From Chitinophaga pinensis (GTDB lineage Bacteria; Bacteroidota; Bacteroidia; Chitinophagales; Chitinophagaceae): a DNA stretch of 64,000 bases. Below, in pieces: positions 28,191 to 38,044 of the stretch. Position 1 is the stretch's first letter. Every line of letters begins with the position of its first letter. The stretch spans positions 1 to 64,000 of the forward strand of contig CAMBEI010000001.1 of assembly GCA_945865645.1 (NCBI GenBank). The letters run 5' to 3'. The translations under genes and the position numbers were made by a program. A model generated the notes under the pieces. That model was not told the DNA's origin. It did no database searches and saw only the letters and a list, made by a program, of their open reading frames with translations.

Positions 28191-29135
28191 TTATTTACCC
28201 ATAACCTTTTCCCAAATTTGAGGTATTCTTTTTATCCAAACCAATTCCCTTCTAGCAATACCAGCTTCTTGGGCAGGGGTGCCCCAATACGTTTTGCCCC
28301 CTTCTAAATTACTAACAACACCTGTTCTGCCTAAAAGCACCGCATTTGCGCCAATGGTTAAGGTTTTATTTATAACTACCTGCCCCCAAATAGTTACCCC
28401 ATCTTCAATATTAACTACCCCAGCTATCACCACATTTGCTGCAATTAAGCAATTCTTTCCAATTACGGTATCATGGCCAATATGCACGATATTATCCATT
28501 TTGGTGCCTTTGCCTATTATTGTATCATGAGTAACCCCTCTATCAATGGTACATCCAGCTCCAATTTCTACTCCATTTTCTATTATTACCCGCCCACAAC
28601 TTGGCATTTTTTTATACCAATTTTCACGATCTTTTTTAGTGTTATAATAAAAGGCATCACTACCAATAATTGTGCCTGCTTGTATTACTGCCTCATCCCC
28701 AATAATACAATGGTCCATAATGCTCACATTTGGATATATTATGGTGTTTTTTCCAATGCGTACCTGATTGCCAATAAACGCACCAGGATAAATAAAACTT
28801 CCTTCACCAATTACTGCAGTATCGCTGATCATTTTAGTAGCGGCCTCAAATGGACGAAAATAATTTGCAATTTTACAATAAGCCTCAAATGGATTTTCAA
28901 CAATTAATAAAGCTTTACCTTCTGGTACATTTGTTTCTTTATTGATAATAATAAAACTAGCTGCACTATTTAAGCACTTATCATAATATTTTGGATGATC
29001 TACAAAAACCAAATCTCCTTTTTCTACCTTGTGTATTTCATTAATACCAGTTACCAACTCTTGTGTGTTGCCCACTAATTTAGCTTGTATCAATTCGGCA
29101 ATCCATAGCAATGAAACAGGGGTTGAAAATTTCAT
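28191..29135 (-). CDS. UDP-3-O-(3-hydroxymyristoyl)glucosamine N-acyltransferase-like (LpxD family)
   Basis: Hexapeptide repeats, GSDAFYY, IGAGCTIDRGVTHDTIIGKGTKMDNIVHIGHDTVIGKNCLIAANVVIAG; ATG at 29135 preferred. Confidence 0.88.
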   Translation of the reverse strand: MKFSTPVSLLWIAELIQAKLVGNTQELVTGINEIHKVEKGDLVFVDHPKYYDKCLNSAASFIIINKETNVPEGKALLIVENPFEAYCKIANYFRPFEAATKMISDTAVIGEGSFIYPGAFIGNQVRIGKNTIIYPNVSIMDHCIIGDEAVIQAGTIIGSDAFYYNTKKDRENWYKKMPSCGRVIIENGVEIGAGCTIDRGVTHDTIIGKGTKMDNIVHIGHDTVIGKNCLIAANVVIAGVVNIEDGVTIWGQVVINKTLTIGANAVLLGRTGVVSNLEGGKTYWGTPAQEAGIARRELVWIKRIPQIWEKVMGK

Positions 29136-29550
29136 AATTATTTTTTTGCAAAGGTACATCCCTTTACTTTTATTTGATTTTATCTTAAAAACTAATAATT
29201 AACTCCATTTTATCCTATTTTTTACAAATTATTATTATTATTTTTATAATTGAAATAACCTAAAATAAGTTGTAAAAATTAATTGCAACTTTATAAATTT
29301 TTATAAAAAAATTAATAACAAAAAACATAGAATAAAAATAATTTATCTACTAAAACACTAGTAAATACAATACTTGTATGAGATTATTTACTTTTTTATT
29401 CGAGGTAAAAAATTTTTTCTAATCAATGGGTCTAACTTTTATTTGATATCTATATCTGTAACAAATGCAATAGCTTATCCACAACCAAAATTAAAATGTT
29501 AATAAAATAGTTGTTTATTTTTTTTAGTTAGCTAATTTATTTTTAATATT

Positions 29551-29635
29551 GTGAAGGGAATTTGGTTCCCAGTACTTACTAACCCATCTATATAGTAAAG
29601 CCCGACTCTAAAAAGTTGGGCTTTCGTTTTTTATT
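29551..29635 (+). ncRNA. Candidate small RNA ending in an intrinsic terminator
   Basis: Hairpin GGGAA-TTTGG-TTCCC at 29556-29570 followed by terminator stem 29597-29624 and T-run, in a long AT-rich intergenic region with no ORF. Confidence 0.4.
29597..29632 (+). terminator. Intrinsic terminator
   Basis: AAAGCCCGACT (29597-29607) / AGTTGGGCTTT (29614-29624), then CGTTTTTTATTT. Confidence 0.75.
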
Positions 29636-29672
29636 TATTGTCTATCTTAAATCTAAAATTTATAAAATCAAC

Positions 29673-30158
29673 ATGCGCGAAGTTGTAAGAAATAATTTTT
29701 TTATTAGCACTAATAAAGACAAACTTGATGTTTCTTTTATTCAAAATTATTTAAGTAAAAAATCTTATTGGGCAAAAAATATTACGAATGAAATAGTAAA
29801 AAAAAGTATTAATGGTTCTATTTGTTTTGGTTTATATGTAAATAATAATAAAGAAACTGTGCCAGCAACATTAATTTTTGATAAGCAGATTGGATTTGCA
29901 AGAGTTATTACCGACCAGGCAACATTTGCTTATATAGCAGATGTTTTTGTTATTGAAAAATTTCGTGGAATAGGCCTATCTAAATGGCTAATGGAAGAGA
30001 TTATGAGTTACCCAAATTTGCAAGGGTTAAGACGGTGGTTATTGGCTACCAGAGATGCCCATGGTTTGTATGCTAAATATGGTTTTTTGCCTTTAGATAA
30101 ACCAGAGCTAATGATGAACTTCAAACCATTTGAAAATTATCCAGAAACTGACTCTTAA
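29673..30158 (+). CDS. GNAT family N-acetyltransferase
   Basis: ATG 29673; FAYIADVFVIEKFRGIGLSKWLMEEIM, LATRDAHGLYAKYGFLPL. Confidence 0.92.
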   Translation: MREVVRNNFFISTNKDKLDVSFIQNYLSKKSYWAKNITNEIVKKSINGSICFGLYVNNNKETVPATLIFDKQIGFARVITDQATFAYIADVFVIEKFRGIGLSKWLMEEIMSYPNLQGLRRWLLATRDAHGLYAKYGFLPLDKPELMMNFKPFENYPETDS

Positions 30159-30192
30159 TTATATCCTTAACTTGCAGGCTAAAATATAATAC

Positions 30193-31068
30193 ATGCTTAA
30201 ATCAATGACCGGCTTTGGAAGGGCAGAACAAACAGTAAATGAAAAGACCTTTTTAGTAGAAATAAAAGCATTAAATGGCAAACAATTTGAACTTCAACTT
30301 AGACTACCAGCTTTATTAAGACCCTTCGAGTTTGAAATACGCAATACCCTTCAAGAGCATTTGGTTAGAGGGACCATCGATTGTATGCTTATTATTAAAC
30401 AAAATGGCACTTCTAAACCCGTTAATATCAATACCGATTTGATAAAAGCCTATTATATCCAAATTGAAACATTAGCTAGCGAATTAAAAATTGATACCAA
30501 CTCAGTCTTAAGCGCCATTCTGCGTTTGCCAGAAGTGATAACACCCACAAATGACATTTTAAGTGAACTGGATTTTGTGGAATTTAATAAAGTGTTATTA
30601 GATGCATTAAATAATTTAAATAAACATAGAGCAGAAGAAGGATCCGTTTTGCAAAAAGACTTACTAAGTCGTATTGCTATTATAAATGAGCAAGAAGAAG
30701 CTATTGTAAAATTAGAGCCCAACCGCGAAAAGAGAATTAAAGACGAAATAAATCAATTACTTGAAAAACATGTCGGCAAAGAGAATATTGATAATAACCG
30801 CATGGAACAGGAACTGATTTATTATATGGAGAAAATTGATATTCATGAAGAACAAATTAGACTTCGTCAACATTGTAATTATTTTAAATCAGTAATTCAG
30901 GAAAAAGATGAGGCGAAAGGTAAAAAATTATCTTTTATTTTACAAGAAATCGGTCGCGAAATTAATACTACGGGTAGCAAAGCATACGATGCCGATATTC
31001 AAAAATGTGTGGTAGCAATGAAGAACGAATTGGAAAAAGCTAAAGAACAAGTACTTAATATTTTATAA
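30193..31068 (+). CDS. yicC: YicC family endoribonuclease/stress protein
   Basis: 291 aa; MLKSMTGFGRAEQ, LSFILQEIGREINTTGSKAYDADIQKCVVAMKNELEKAKEQVLNIL. Confidence 0.95.
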   Translation: MLKSMTGFGRAEQTVNEKTFLVEIKALNGKQFELQLRLPALLRPFEFEIRNTLQEHLVRGTIDCMLIIKQNGTSKPVNINTDLIKAYYIQIETLASELKIDTNSVLSAILRLPEVITPTNDILSELDFVEFNKVLLDALNNLNKHRAEEGSVLQKDLLSRIAIINEQEEAIVKLEPNREKRIKDEINQLLEKHVGKENIDNNRMEQELIYYMEKIDIHEEQIRLRQHCNYFKSVIQEKDEAKGKKLSFILQEIGREINTTGSKAYDADIQKCVVAMKNELEKAKEQVLNIL

Positions 31069-31111
31069 TGTTAAATTAATTAAATAACTATACAATCAAG
31101 TATTTTAAGTA

Positions 31112-31603
31112 ATGAAAATAAACAACTCACTTAAGCTTTATTTTTTACTCATTGCAAGTGCACAGGCACTACTTATTAGCTCCTGCACACAATTAGACGT
31201 GTTTGAAAAAAATACAGTAATACCTAAATATGAGTGGCAGCAAAGTTTTATTGCTTCTGGAAATTTTGTAATTAGAGATACTATTTCAGCCTATAGTACT
31301 TACCTAGTATTACGCCATACCGATGCATATCAATATAATAATATCTGGCTGAATATTGCATTACAACCTCCAGGAGATAGTTTGCGCAATCAAAAAATAA
31401 ACCTTGTGCTTGGCGATGATGTTTATGGTTGGGAAGGTACAGGGATGAATGATATCTGGGAACTTAGAAAATTATTAAGTGGGGCACCACGTAGATTTAA
31501 ACAACCAGGGAAATATAATTTTAATATTTCGCAAATTATGCGCGATAACCCATTAATTAATATAATGAGTGTTGGATTACGAATTGAAAAGAAAAAAGAT
31601 TAA
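31112..31603 (+). CDS. gldH: Gliding motility lipoprotein GldH
   Basis: 163 aa; lipobox LLISSC, DVFEKN, MNDIWELRKLLSGAPRRFKQPGKYNFNISQIMRDNPL. Confidence 0.88.
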   Translation: MKINNSLKLYFLLIASAQALLISSCTQLDVFEKNTVIPKYEWQQSFIASGNFVIRDTISAYSTYLVLRHTDAYQYNNIWLNIALQPPGDSLRNQKINLVLGDDVYGWEGTGMNDIWELRKLLSGAPRRFKQPGKYNFNISQIMRDNPLINIMSVGLRIEKKKD

Positions 31604-31669
31604 CAAAGTCTTTTACACAAAATTTGCTACTAAGCGGTTTTTAAAAAACATTTCTTTATTTTGCATATT

Positions 31670-32512
31670 ATGAAAATGAAAATTATTGCACTCCTTTTTT
31701 TTGTATTTATTACCGCAGATACAATTGCTCAAAAACAACATAACGATTATATACAAAATGGAGAATTTGGAATTACTATTGGAATGGCCCATTATTTTGG
31801 TGACTTAAATACCCGTGCTGCCATTAACAGGCCTAAACCCGCATTAGGCGCATTTTTTCGAAAACAGTTTGGAAATTATGTGGGCGTAAGGCTAAGTGCC
31901 CGATATGCCCAATTAGGTTATAGTGATACCTATAGCAATAACGATTACCAAAAGATAAGAAACCTGAGTTTTAATACTAATATTTGGGAGATAGCCTTAC
32001 AAGGAGATTTTAATTTCTTTAAATTTATTCCCAGCGACGCTAACTATTTATTTACTCCTTATGTAAGTTTAGGCGTTGGTGTTTTTACTTATGATCCTTT
32101 TGCTTATATCGACGGACAAAAAGAATTTTTACGTCCATTAGGTACCGAAGGTCAAGTAATTGGATACAATGGGAGAAAACCTTATAACACATTATCCTTA
32201 TGTGTTCCATTAGGTATAGGCATTAAATATAATATAAGCGATAAAATCAATTTTTCTTTTGAGTTAGCTCACCGGTTTACAATTACCGATTACCTTGATG
32301 ATGTAAGTACAACCTATATTGGTGCTACTAAATTTACGCCTGCCTCTATCTCTGCATTATTACAAGATCGCTCAATTGAAATAGATCCCCTTAATCCTTT
32401 AGGTGTAGAAGGCAGACAACGTGGCTGGAGCAAACAAAGAGATCAGTATATTATTGCAGAAGTTGGATTTACCTATAACCTAAGCAGCTACAGATGTCCA
32501 TCTGCTAAATAA
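31670..32512 (+). CDS. Outer-membrane beta-barrel protein, PorG/DUF6089-like (T9SS-associated)
   Basis: Signal peptide, EFGITIGMAHYFGDLNTRAAINRPKPALGAFFRKQFG, adjacent to uppS and bamA. Confidence 0.82.
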   Translation: MKMKIIALLFFVFITADTIAQKQHNDYIQNGEFGITIGMAHYFGDLNTRAAINRPKPALGAFFRKQFGNYVGVRLSARYAQLGYSDTYSNNDYQKIRNLSFNTNIWEIALQGDFNFFKFIPSDANYLFTPYVSLGVGVFTYDPFAYIDGQKEFLRPLGTEGQVIGYNGRKPYNTLSLCVPLGIGIKYNISDKINFSFELAHRFTITDYLDDVSTTYIGATKFTPASISALLQDRSIEIDPLNPLGVEGRQRGWSKQRDQYIIAEVGFTYNLSSYRCPSAK

Positions 32513-33108
32513 CAAATCGCTATTTTATTTTTTATCTAAATAAAAAGAATTACTTTTTGTAGTCCTAGTTCAAGTATACTTAATATAAATACATCAAGTT
32601 TTTTCCTACAAAGAATAACGAAGCCTAAATTCTTATTATTCTGTGATGAGACCATGGTTATTAACACAATAAATAAACTATGGCGTTCATTTGCAACTGC
32701 GCTGATTTTACCATTACTATCATTAACAAAAAGGGAATTGTATTACCATTTCCAAATTATAGTTTGTCAAATGCAATGGTTACTTTATCCAATGTGATAA
32801 ATTGTATTGCTACAAAAAGAGTAGGGACGATATTTTTTAAAAACTAAACAAGTGGAGCGCCAATGCCAGATATGCTCCTTTGTATTGTAATATATAAAAT
32901 TTATCTTATATTATTAAAAATCAATTATTTATATCAAATTCAAAAGGTGAAAAAGTAGCTGTATTTAATAATATAAAACAGTTTAATATTAGAAACTTGC
33001 CCTCAGTTATATATTGGTATATAATGATTATGAAAGAAACGTCCTTTTCAGGAAAACTAATAAAGCTATAAGGTTTTTACTAAAAAGCATTTTTACGCTA
33101 AAATTTAT

Positions 33109-33146
33109 TACTTTTGCCCACCCTAGTCAGGCCCTGTGCCTGACTA
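33109..33146 (+). promoter_or_regulatory. uppS promoter (-7 TACTTTTG, 33109-33116) and 5'-leader hairpin
   Basis: TAGTCAGGC (33124-33132) / GCCTGACTA (33138-33146), 9-bp perfect stem, 5-nt loop, starting about 8 nt after the -7 element. Confidence 0.6.
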
Positions 33147-33163
33147 CTCATTTTTAGTATTTT

Positions 33164-33925
33164 ATGAGCCTAAAGGATAATATAGATATATCAATTTTGC
33201 CTAACCACATTGCTATCATTATGGATGGCAATGGAAGATGGGCAAAAGATAAGGGTGAAGATCGCCTCTACGGACATTTACATGGCGTAGAGAGTGTGCG
33301 TGATATTGTGGAAGGCGCGGCAGAATTAGGTATTAAATATCTTACCCTTTATGCCTTTAGTACCGAAAATTGGGACAGGCCACAACAAGAAGTAATAGGG
33401 CTAATGGAATTACTGGTTGATACCATCCATAAGGAAGTACCTATCCTAAATAAAAATAAAATTAAGCTTCATGTTATTGGCGATATCGATATGTTGCCCG
33501 ATGCTGCAAAAGACGAATTAAATGACGCTATTAACGAAACCAGCAACAACAAAGGCCTTAATTTAATTATGGCTCTTAGTTACAGCAGTCGTTGGGAAAT
33601 AGGACTTGCGGTAAAGCATATTGCAAAGGATGTGCAACAAGGAAAATTAATGATAAGCGATATAACACAGAATACTATACAGCATTATCTTACTACTAAA
33701 AATTTCCCTGATCCAGAATTGATGATTAGAACTAGTGGAGAATATAGAATAAGTAATTTTTTATTATACCAGCTGGCTTATACGGAACTGTATTTTACCA
33801 ATACGCTTTGGCCCGATTTTAGAAAAGAAAACTTATATTCTGCTATTTTAGATTACCAAAGCAGAGAGCGCCGCTTTGGAAAAATCGGAGAACAGATAAA
33901 AAAAGCAGATTCTACAAATTTGTAG
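33164..33925 (+). CDS. uppS: Isoprenyl transferase (undecaprenyl diphosphate synthase)
   Basis: 253 aa; HIAIIMDGNGRWAK, LTLYAFSTENWDRPQQEV, LMIRTSGEYRISNFLLYQLAYTELYFT. Confidence 0.97.
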   Translation: MSLKDNIDISILPNHIAIIMDGNGRWAKDKGEDRLYGHLHGVESVRDIVEGAAELGIKYLTLYAFSTENWDRPQQEVIGLMELLVDTIHKEVPILNKNKIKLHVIGDIDMLPDAAKDELNDAINETSNNKGLNLIMALSYSSRWEIGLAVKHIAKDVQQGKLMISDITQNTIQHYLTTKNFPDPELMIRTSGEYRISNFLLYQLAYTELYFTNTLWPDFRKENLYSAILDYQSRERRFGKIGEQIKKADSTNL

Positions 33926-34109
33926 GATGCTAAAAGTACATAGGTATAGAGGGTATAAGGAATCGTTTAAATAACAATTAAATAAAATGCTGAAATATTG
34001 GCAAATAGAAGAAAAAACTCCGTTTACTTGTAAAAAACAATGATTTAGGATGAGGTTAACAAATAATTTTAATTATTGGGCTTAATTTGCCGCACGTAAA
34101 AACAAATTG

Positions 34110-36836
34110 ATGCAGAGGATCTATAAAGTAATTTTAATTATTACTACATTGCTTTTGAGCAACCAGTTAATTTGGGCACAAAATGATACCACGCCAGTAT
34201 CAGTAAATCCTGCTTTAATTGAAATATTTAGTTCTAAAATTCCAAAAGAATACAATATTGCAGGCATCACCGTTATTGGATCAAAAGCATTTGATGCAAA
34301 CCTAATTATTTCAATTTCGGGACTGGCTGTTGGCGATAAATTAACTATACCGGGTACCGATGTTTTTGGCAAAGCCATTTCTAAATTATGGCGTCAAAAT
34401 CTTATTTCCGATATTATAATTTCATTAACAAAACTAGAAGACAAAGATTTATATATAGCATTTACTATAACAGAAAGACCTCGCTTGGCCAGCTTTAAAT
34501 TTGAAGGCATTAAAAAAGGTGAAAAGGATGACCTTGAGCCGAAAGTGGCACTTGCAAATGATAGGGTAGTAACCGAAAATATGAAGTTGAGCGCCATTGA
34601 GGCCATTCGTAAATTTTATTATGGCAAAGGATTTCGCAATGTAGATATACAGCTAAGGGAAGAATCTTCGGCTACTTTAAATAATTCGGTATCCATAATT
34701 TTTGTAATTAAAAAAGGGAAAAAAGTAAAAGTAAACTCAATAAACTTTAGCGGTAATAAAGGCCTTGATGCCCAAAAGTTGAAAAAGAAAATGAAGGGTA
34801 CCAAGGAAATGAACCGAATTACACTTTTTCCAATTGAGGTAAAAAATCCCTTTGGCGATACCATTAGCCGCCCATCGTTTAAAAATTATATTTCAGATGT
34901 AGGCTTTATGTCTATTTCAAAAACTAGAGATTTTGTAGATCCTTATTTTAGAGTAAGGGGTTTTAGCGGAGCTAAATTTAACGAAATAAAATATATAGAG
35001 GATAAAGAAAGTGTTTTAAATTTTTATAATTCAAGAGGTTATCGAGATGCAGTAATTCTTAATGACACATCGGTTTTAGATGTTAGAAATAATCTAAATC
35101 TTTTTATCCAAGTAAATGAAGGAAGACAATATCGTTTTGGCAATTTATACTGGCGTGGAAATACGAAGTATAGCGATTCTATACTCAATACTATATTAGG
35201 TATTAAAAAAGGAGATATTTATAATCTGGATATCTTAAACAAACGCTTAGGTAAACAGTTATCTGCTGAAGGCGCAGATATAGGGAGCTTATATATGGAT
35301 GATGGCTACCTCTTCTTTTTGGTAGATCCTATTGAAACCGCCGTTTATAATGATACCATAGATTTTGAACTACGCATGCGCGAAGGTCCTCAGGCTGTTT
35401 ATGGAAACATTACCATCTCTGGTAATAAAAAAACAAAAGACTATGTAATACGTCGCGAGTTAAGAACTATCCCAGGTGAAAAATTTAGTCGCTCAGATAT
35501 TATACGTACACAGCGCGAACTTGGCCAACTGGGTTTTATTGACGCCGAAAAAATTAATCCAGGGGTAGTGCCTAATGCCGAAAATGGAACCGTTGATATT
35601 AATTGGGGTATTGAAGAAAAATCTGGAGATCAGCTAGAGCTGTCAGCCGGCTTTGGTGGAGGTATTGGTTTAACAGGTACTTTGGGGGTGTCGTTTAATA
35701 ATTTCTCTATAAAAAATATTACAAAAAAATCTACCTGGGATCCATTACCATCTGGCGATGGTCAAAAAGTAAGTGCACGAATTCAATCAAATGGCAAGGC
35801 ATTTCGTTCTTATAACTTTTCTTTTACAGAACCATGGTTGGGAGGTAAAAAACGAAATTCATTTACAGTGGGCTATTCCAATACAAAATATGCTAATGCA
35901 TATGATAATTATGGATACTATTGTAAAAATTGTGGCGACACCTCTTACGTTAAAACAGCCAGTTTTAATATTTCTTTGGGTAAACAGTTGAAATGGCCTG
36001 ATGATTATTTTAACTTAATTTATGCGATTAATGTACAGCGTTATAAATTGCGCAATTACGATAATATATTTAAAGGAATTAGAAACGGAGCATCAACAAA
36101 TATTAGTTTAAAAATTGCATTGGTTCGTAATTCTGCCGGTCCTAATCCTATTTTCCCAACAGGAGGATCTAACTTTTTATTAAGTGGCCAGTTTACGCTA
36201 CCTTATTCTTTAATGGGTATCACTTCTGGCATTACAAATACATATAAACTTCCCGAATTTCATAAATGGCGTATGAATGCAGAATGGTATGTGCCCATAG
36301 GATTGGGCAAAGGTGAGGATAAGAATAAACAGTTTATTTTAAAAGTTGCTGCTAAGTATGGTTTTATAGGCAGGTATAATAAAAATCTTCAAATTTCTCC
36401 ATTCGAACGCTTTCAATTAGGTGATGCAGGGTTAAGTAATAATTTTGCCCTGTTGGGATATGATATTATTGCCCATCGCGGATATCCGGTTTATGATAAA
36501 TCGAACCCAAGAATTAATACAGACGGAGTAACCCCGTCGGAGTTTTTTACTATTTTTAATAAATATACGATGGAGCTGCGTTATCCTTTTAGCACTAGCG
36601 CCGGAAGTACAATTTATGGCCTTGCATTTTTTGAAGCTGCAAATGGTTGGTACGATTTTAAAAGCTATAACCCTTTTAAACTTCGTCGTTCAGCTGGTTT
36701 AGGCTTGCGATTCTTCTTACCCATGTTTGGTTTATTAGGGTTTGATTATGGAATAGGATTTGATAGATACAATAATACAAGCGGTTTAAAAGGTGCTGCT
36801 AAATTTACCTTTATGTTAGGTCAGGAACCTGAATAA
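34110..36836 (+). CDS. bamA: Outer membrane protein assembly factor BamA
   Basis: ~908 aa, POTRA repeats and C-terminal barrel (GLGLRFFLPMFGLLGFDYGIGFD). Confidence 0.95.
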   Translation: MQRIYKVILIITTLLLSNQLIWAQNDTTPVSVNPALIEIFSSKIPKEYNIAGITVIGSKAFDANLIISISGLAVGDKLTIPGTDVFGKAISKLWRQNLISDIIISLTKLEDKDLYIAFTITERPRLASFKFEGIKKGEKDDLEPKVALANDRVVTENMKLSAIEAIRKFYYGKGFRNVDIQLREESSATLNNSVSIIFVIKKGKKVKVNSINFSGNKGLDAQKLKKKMKGTKEMNRITLFPIEVKNPFGDTISRPSFKNYISDVGFMSISKTRDFVDPYFRVRGFSGAKFNEIKYIEDKESVLNFYNSRGYRDAVILNDTSVLDVRNNLNLFIQVNEGRQYRFGNLYWRGNTKYSDSILNTILGIKKGDIYNLDILNKRLGKQLSAEGADIGSLYMDDGYLFFLVDPIETAVYNDTIDFELRMREGPQAVYGNITISGNKKTKDYVIRRELRTIPGEKFSRSDIIRTQRELGQLGFIDAEKINPGVVPNAENGTVDINWGIEEKSGDQLELSAGFGGGIGLTGTLGVSFNNFSIKNITKKSTWDPLPSGDGQKVSARIQSNGKAFRSYNFSFTEPWLGGKKRNSFTVGYSNTKYANAYDNYGYYCKNCGDTSYVKTASFNISLGKQLKWPDDYFNLIYAINVQRYKLRNYDNIFKGIRNGASTNISLKIALVRNSAGPNPIFPTGGSNFLLSGQFTLPYSLMGITSGITNTYKLPEFHKWRMNAEWYVPIGLGKGEDKNKQFILKVAAKYGFIGRYNKNLQISPFERFQLGDAGLSNNFALLGYDIIAHRGYPVYDKSNPRINTDGVTPSEFFTIFNKYTMELRYPFSTSAGSTIYGLAFFEAANGWYDFKSYNPFKLRRSAGLGLRFFLPMFGLLGFDYGIGFDRYNNTSGLKGAAKFTFMLGQEPE

Positions 36837-36864
36837 ATTAAATTTATTTTTTAATAATTAAAAT

Positions 36865-37377
36865 ATGAAAAAAATATTAATTCTTGCAACTTGCTTTTTA
36901 ATGCTTGCAACTAACATAGATGCACAACGCTATGCCGTAATTGATTCTAAGTATATTTTAGATAAACTACCTCAGTATAAAGAAGCTCAAAAATTACTTG
37001 ATCAGTTTAGCGAACAATGGCAACAGGAAGTAGATCAGAAACAGGCGCTGATGGACAAAATGTTTAAGGAGTATGATGCAGAACAAGTTATGCTTAGCGA
37101 TGCACTGAAAAAGAAAAGAGAAGATGAGTTATACAATAAAGAAAAAGAACTGAGGGATTTACAAAAAAAACGCTTTGGTTTTGAAGGAGATCTGTTTAAA
37201 AAAAGACAGGAACTGATAAAACCTATACAGGATAGGGTTTATAATGCAGTACAAAAACTGGCTGTAGAAAAACAATATGACTTTATTTTAGATAAAAGTG
37301 AAGGAATTACCGTTATCTTTGCCGACCCAAAGCTGGATAAAAGTGCTGATTTAATTAAAAATTTGGGGGTTAAATAA
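36865..37377 (+). CDS. OmpH/Skp family periplasmic chaperone (copy 1)
   Basis: 170 aa; signal peptide, YAVIDSKYILDKLPQYKEAQKLLDQF, coiled-coil. Confidence 0.93.
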   Translation: MKKILILATCFLMLATNIDAQRYAVIDSKYILDKLPQYKEAQKLLDQFSEQWQQEVDQKQALMDKMFKEYDAEQVMLSDALKKKREDELYNKEKELRDLQKKRFGFEGDLFKKRQELIKPIQDRVYNAVQKLAVEKQYDFILDKSEGITVIFADPKLDKSADLIKNLGVK

Positions 37378-37449
37378 AAAAATTAATACAAACTAAAGTA
37401 CAAACAATAGTAAAATAAATAAACAACTATCAATAAATAAACAACAACA

Positions 37450-37980
37450 ATGAAAAAACTATTATTAGGAGCTGTAATGGCATTTGGAATGTTAAGTGCC
37501 ACAGCACAAGCAACAAAAATTGGCTATATCAATACTGATGAGGTAATGAGCTTAATGCCAGAAGCTGCAAAAATTCAAGCCGAATTAAACGAGTATCAGG
37601 TTTCTTTGCAACAACAAGGACAAACCTTAACAAAAGACGCAGATGAGAAGCGTGATAAATACTTTAAAGATTCAATAACTTTAACGCCAACCATGAAGGA
37701 AATTAGAAGAGAGGAGTTGGTTAAGCTATACACTCGTTTACAAAGTTATGATCAAGAAGCTCAAGAGAAATCACAGCAATACGCACAATCAAAAATAGCC
37801 CCTGTTCGCACAAAAGCATTGGATGCTATTAAAGCAGTTGCTAAAGAAAAAGGGTATACTTATGTTATAGATGATGCTTCTAATGTATTATTAGTTATGC
37901 CTCCAGCAGATGATTTGTTACCTTTCGTTAAAACTAAATTAGGCATCAAAGAACCCGTGCCTGCCGCACCAGGAAAATAA
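37450..37980 (+). CDS. OmpH/Skp family periplasmic chaperone (copy 2)
   Basis: 176 aa; signal peptide, KIGYINTDEVMSLMPEAAKIQAELNEYQ. Confidence 0.93.
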   Translation: MKKLLLGAVMAFGMLSATAQATKIGYINTDEVMSLMPEAAKIQAELNEYQVSLQQQGQTLTKDADEKRDKYFKDSITLTPTMKEIRREELVKLYTRLQSYDQEAQEKSQQYAQSKIAPVRTKALDAIKAVAKEKGYTYVIDDASNVLLVMPPADDLLPFVKTKLGIKEPVPAAPGK

Positions 37981-38002
37981 AATAAATAAAATATTTTTTA
38001 TA

Positions 38003-38030
38003 AAAGCCTCCTGATTCATCGGGAGGCTTT
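38003..38030 (+). terminator. Intrinsic terminator between ompH-like gene and murI
   Basis: AAAGCCTCC (38003-38011) / GGAGGCTTT (38022-38030), then GTTATTTTT. Confidence 0.75.
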
Positions 38031-38032
38031 GT

Positions 38033-38040
38033 TATTTTTG
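38033..38040 (+). promoter_or_regulatory. -7 promoter element TATTTTTG 4 nt before murI ATG
   Basis: Matches TAnnTTTG; ATG at 38045. Confidence 0.5.
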
Positions 38041-38044
38041 ATAA

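Noticed and set aside
29475-29483. Perfect DnaA-box-like TTATCCACA in an AT-rich intergenic region, suggesting an origin
   Set aside because: I found only one box in this intergenic region; a 9-mer like this is expected about once by chance in 64 kb of AT-rich DNA, and no dnaA/parA gene is nearby. A cumulative GC-skew plot of the whole genome would settle it
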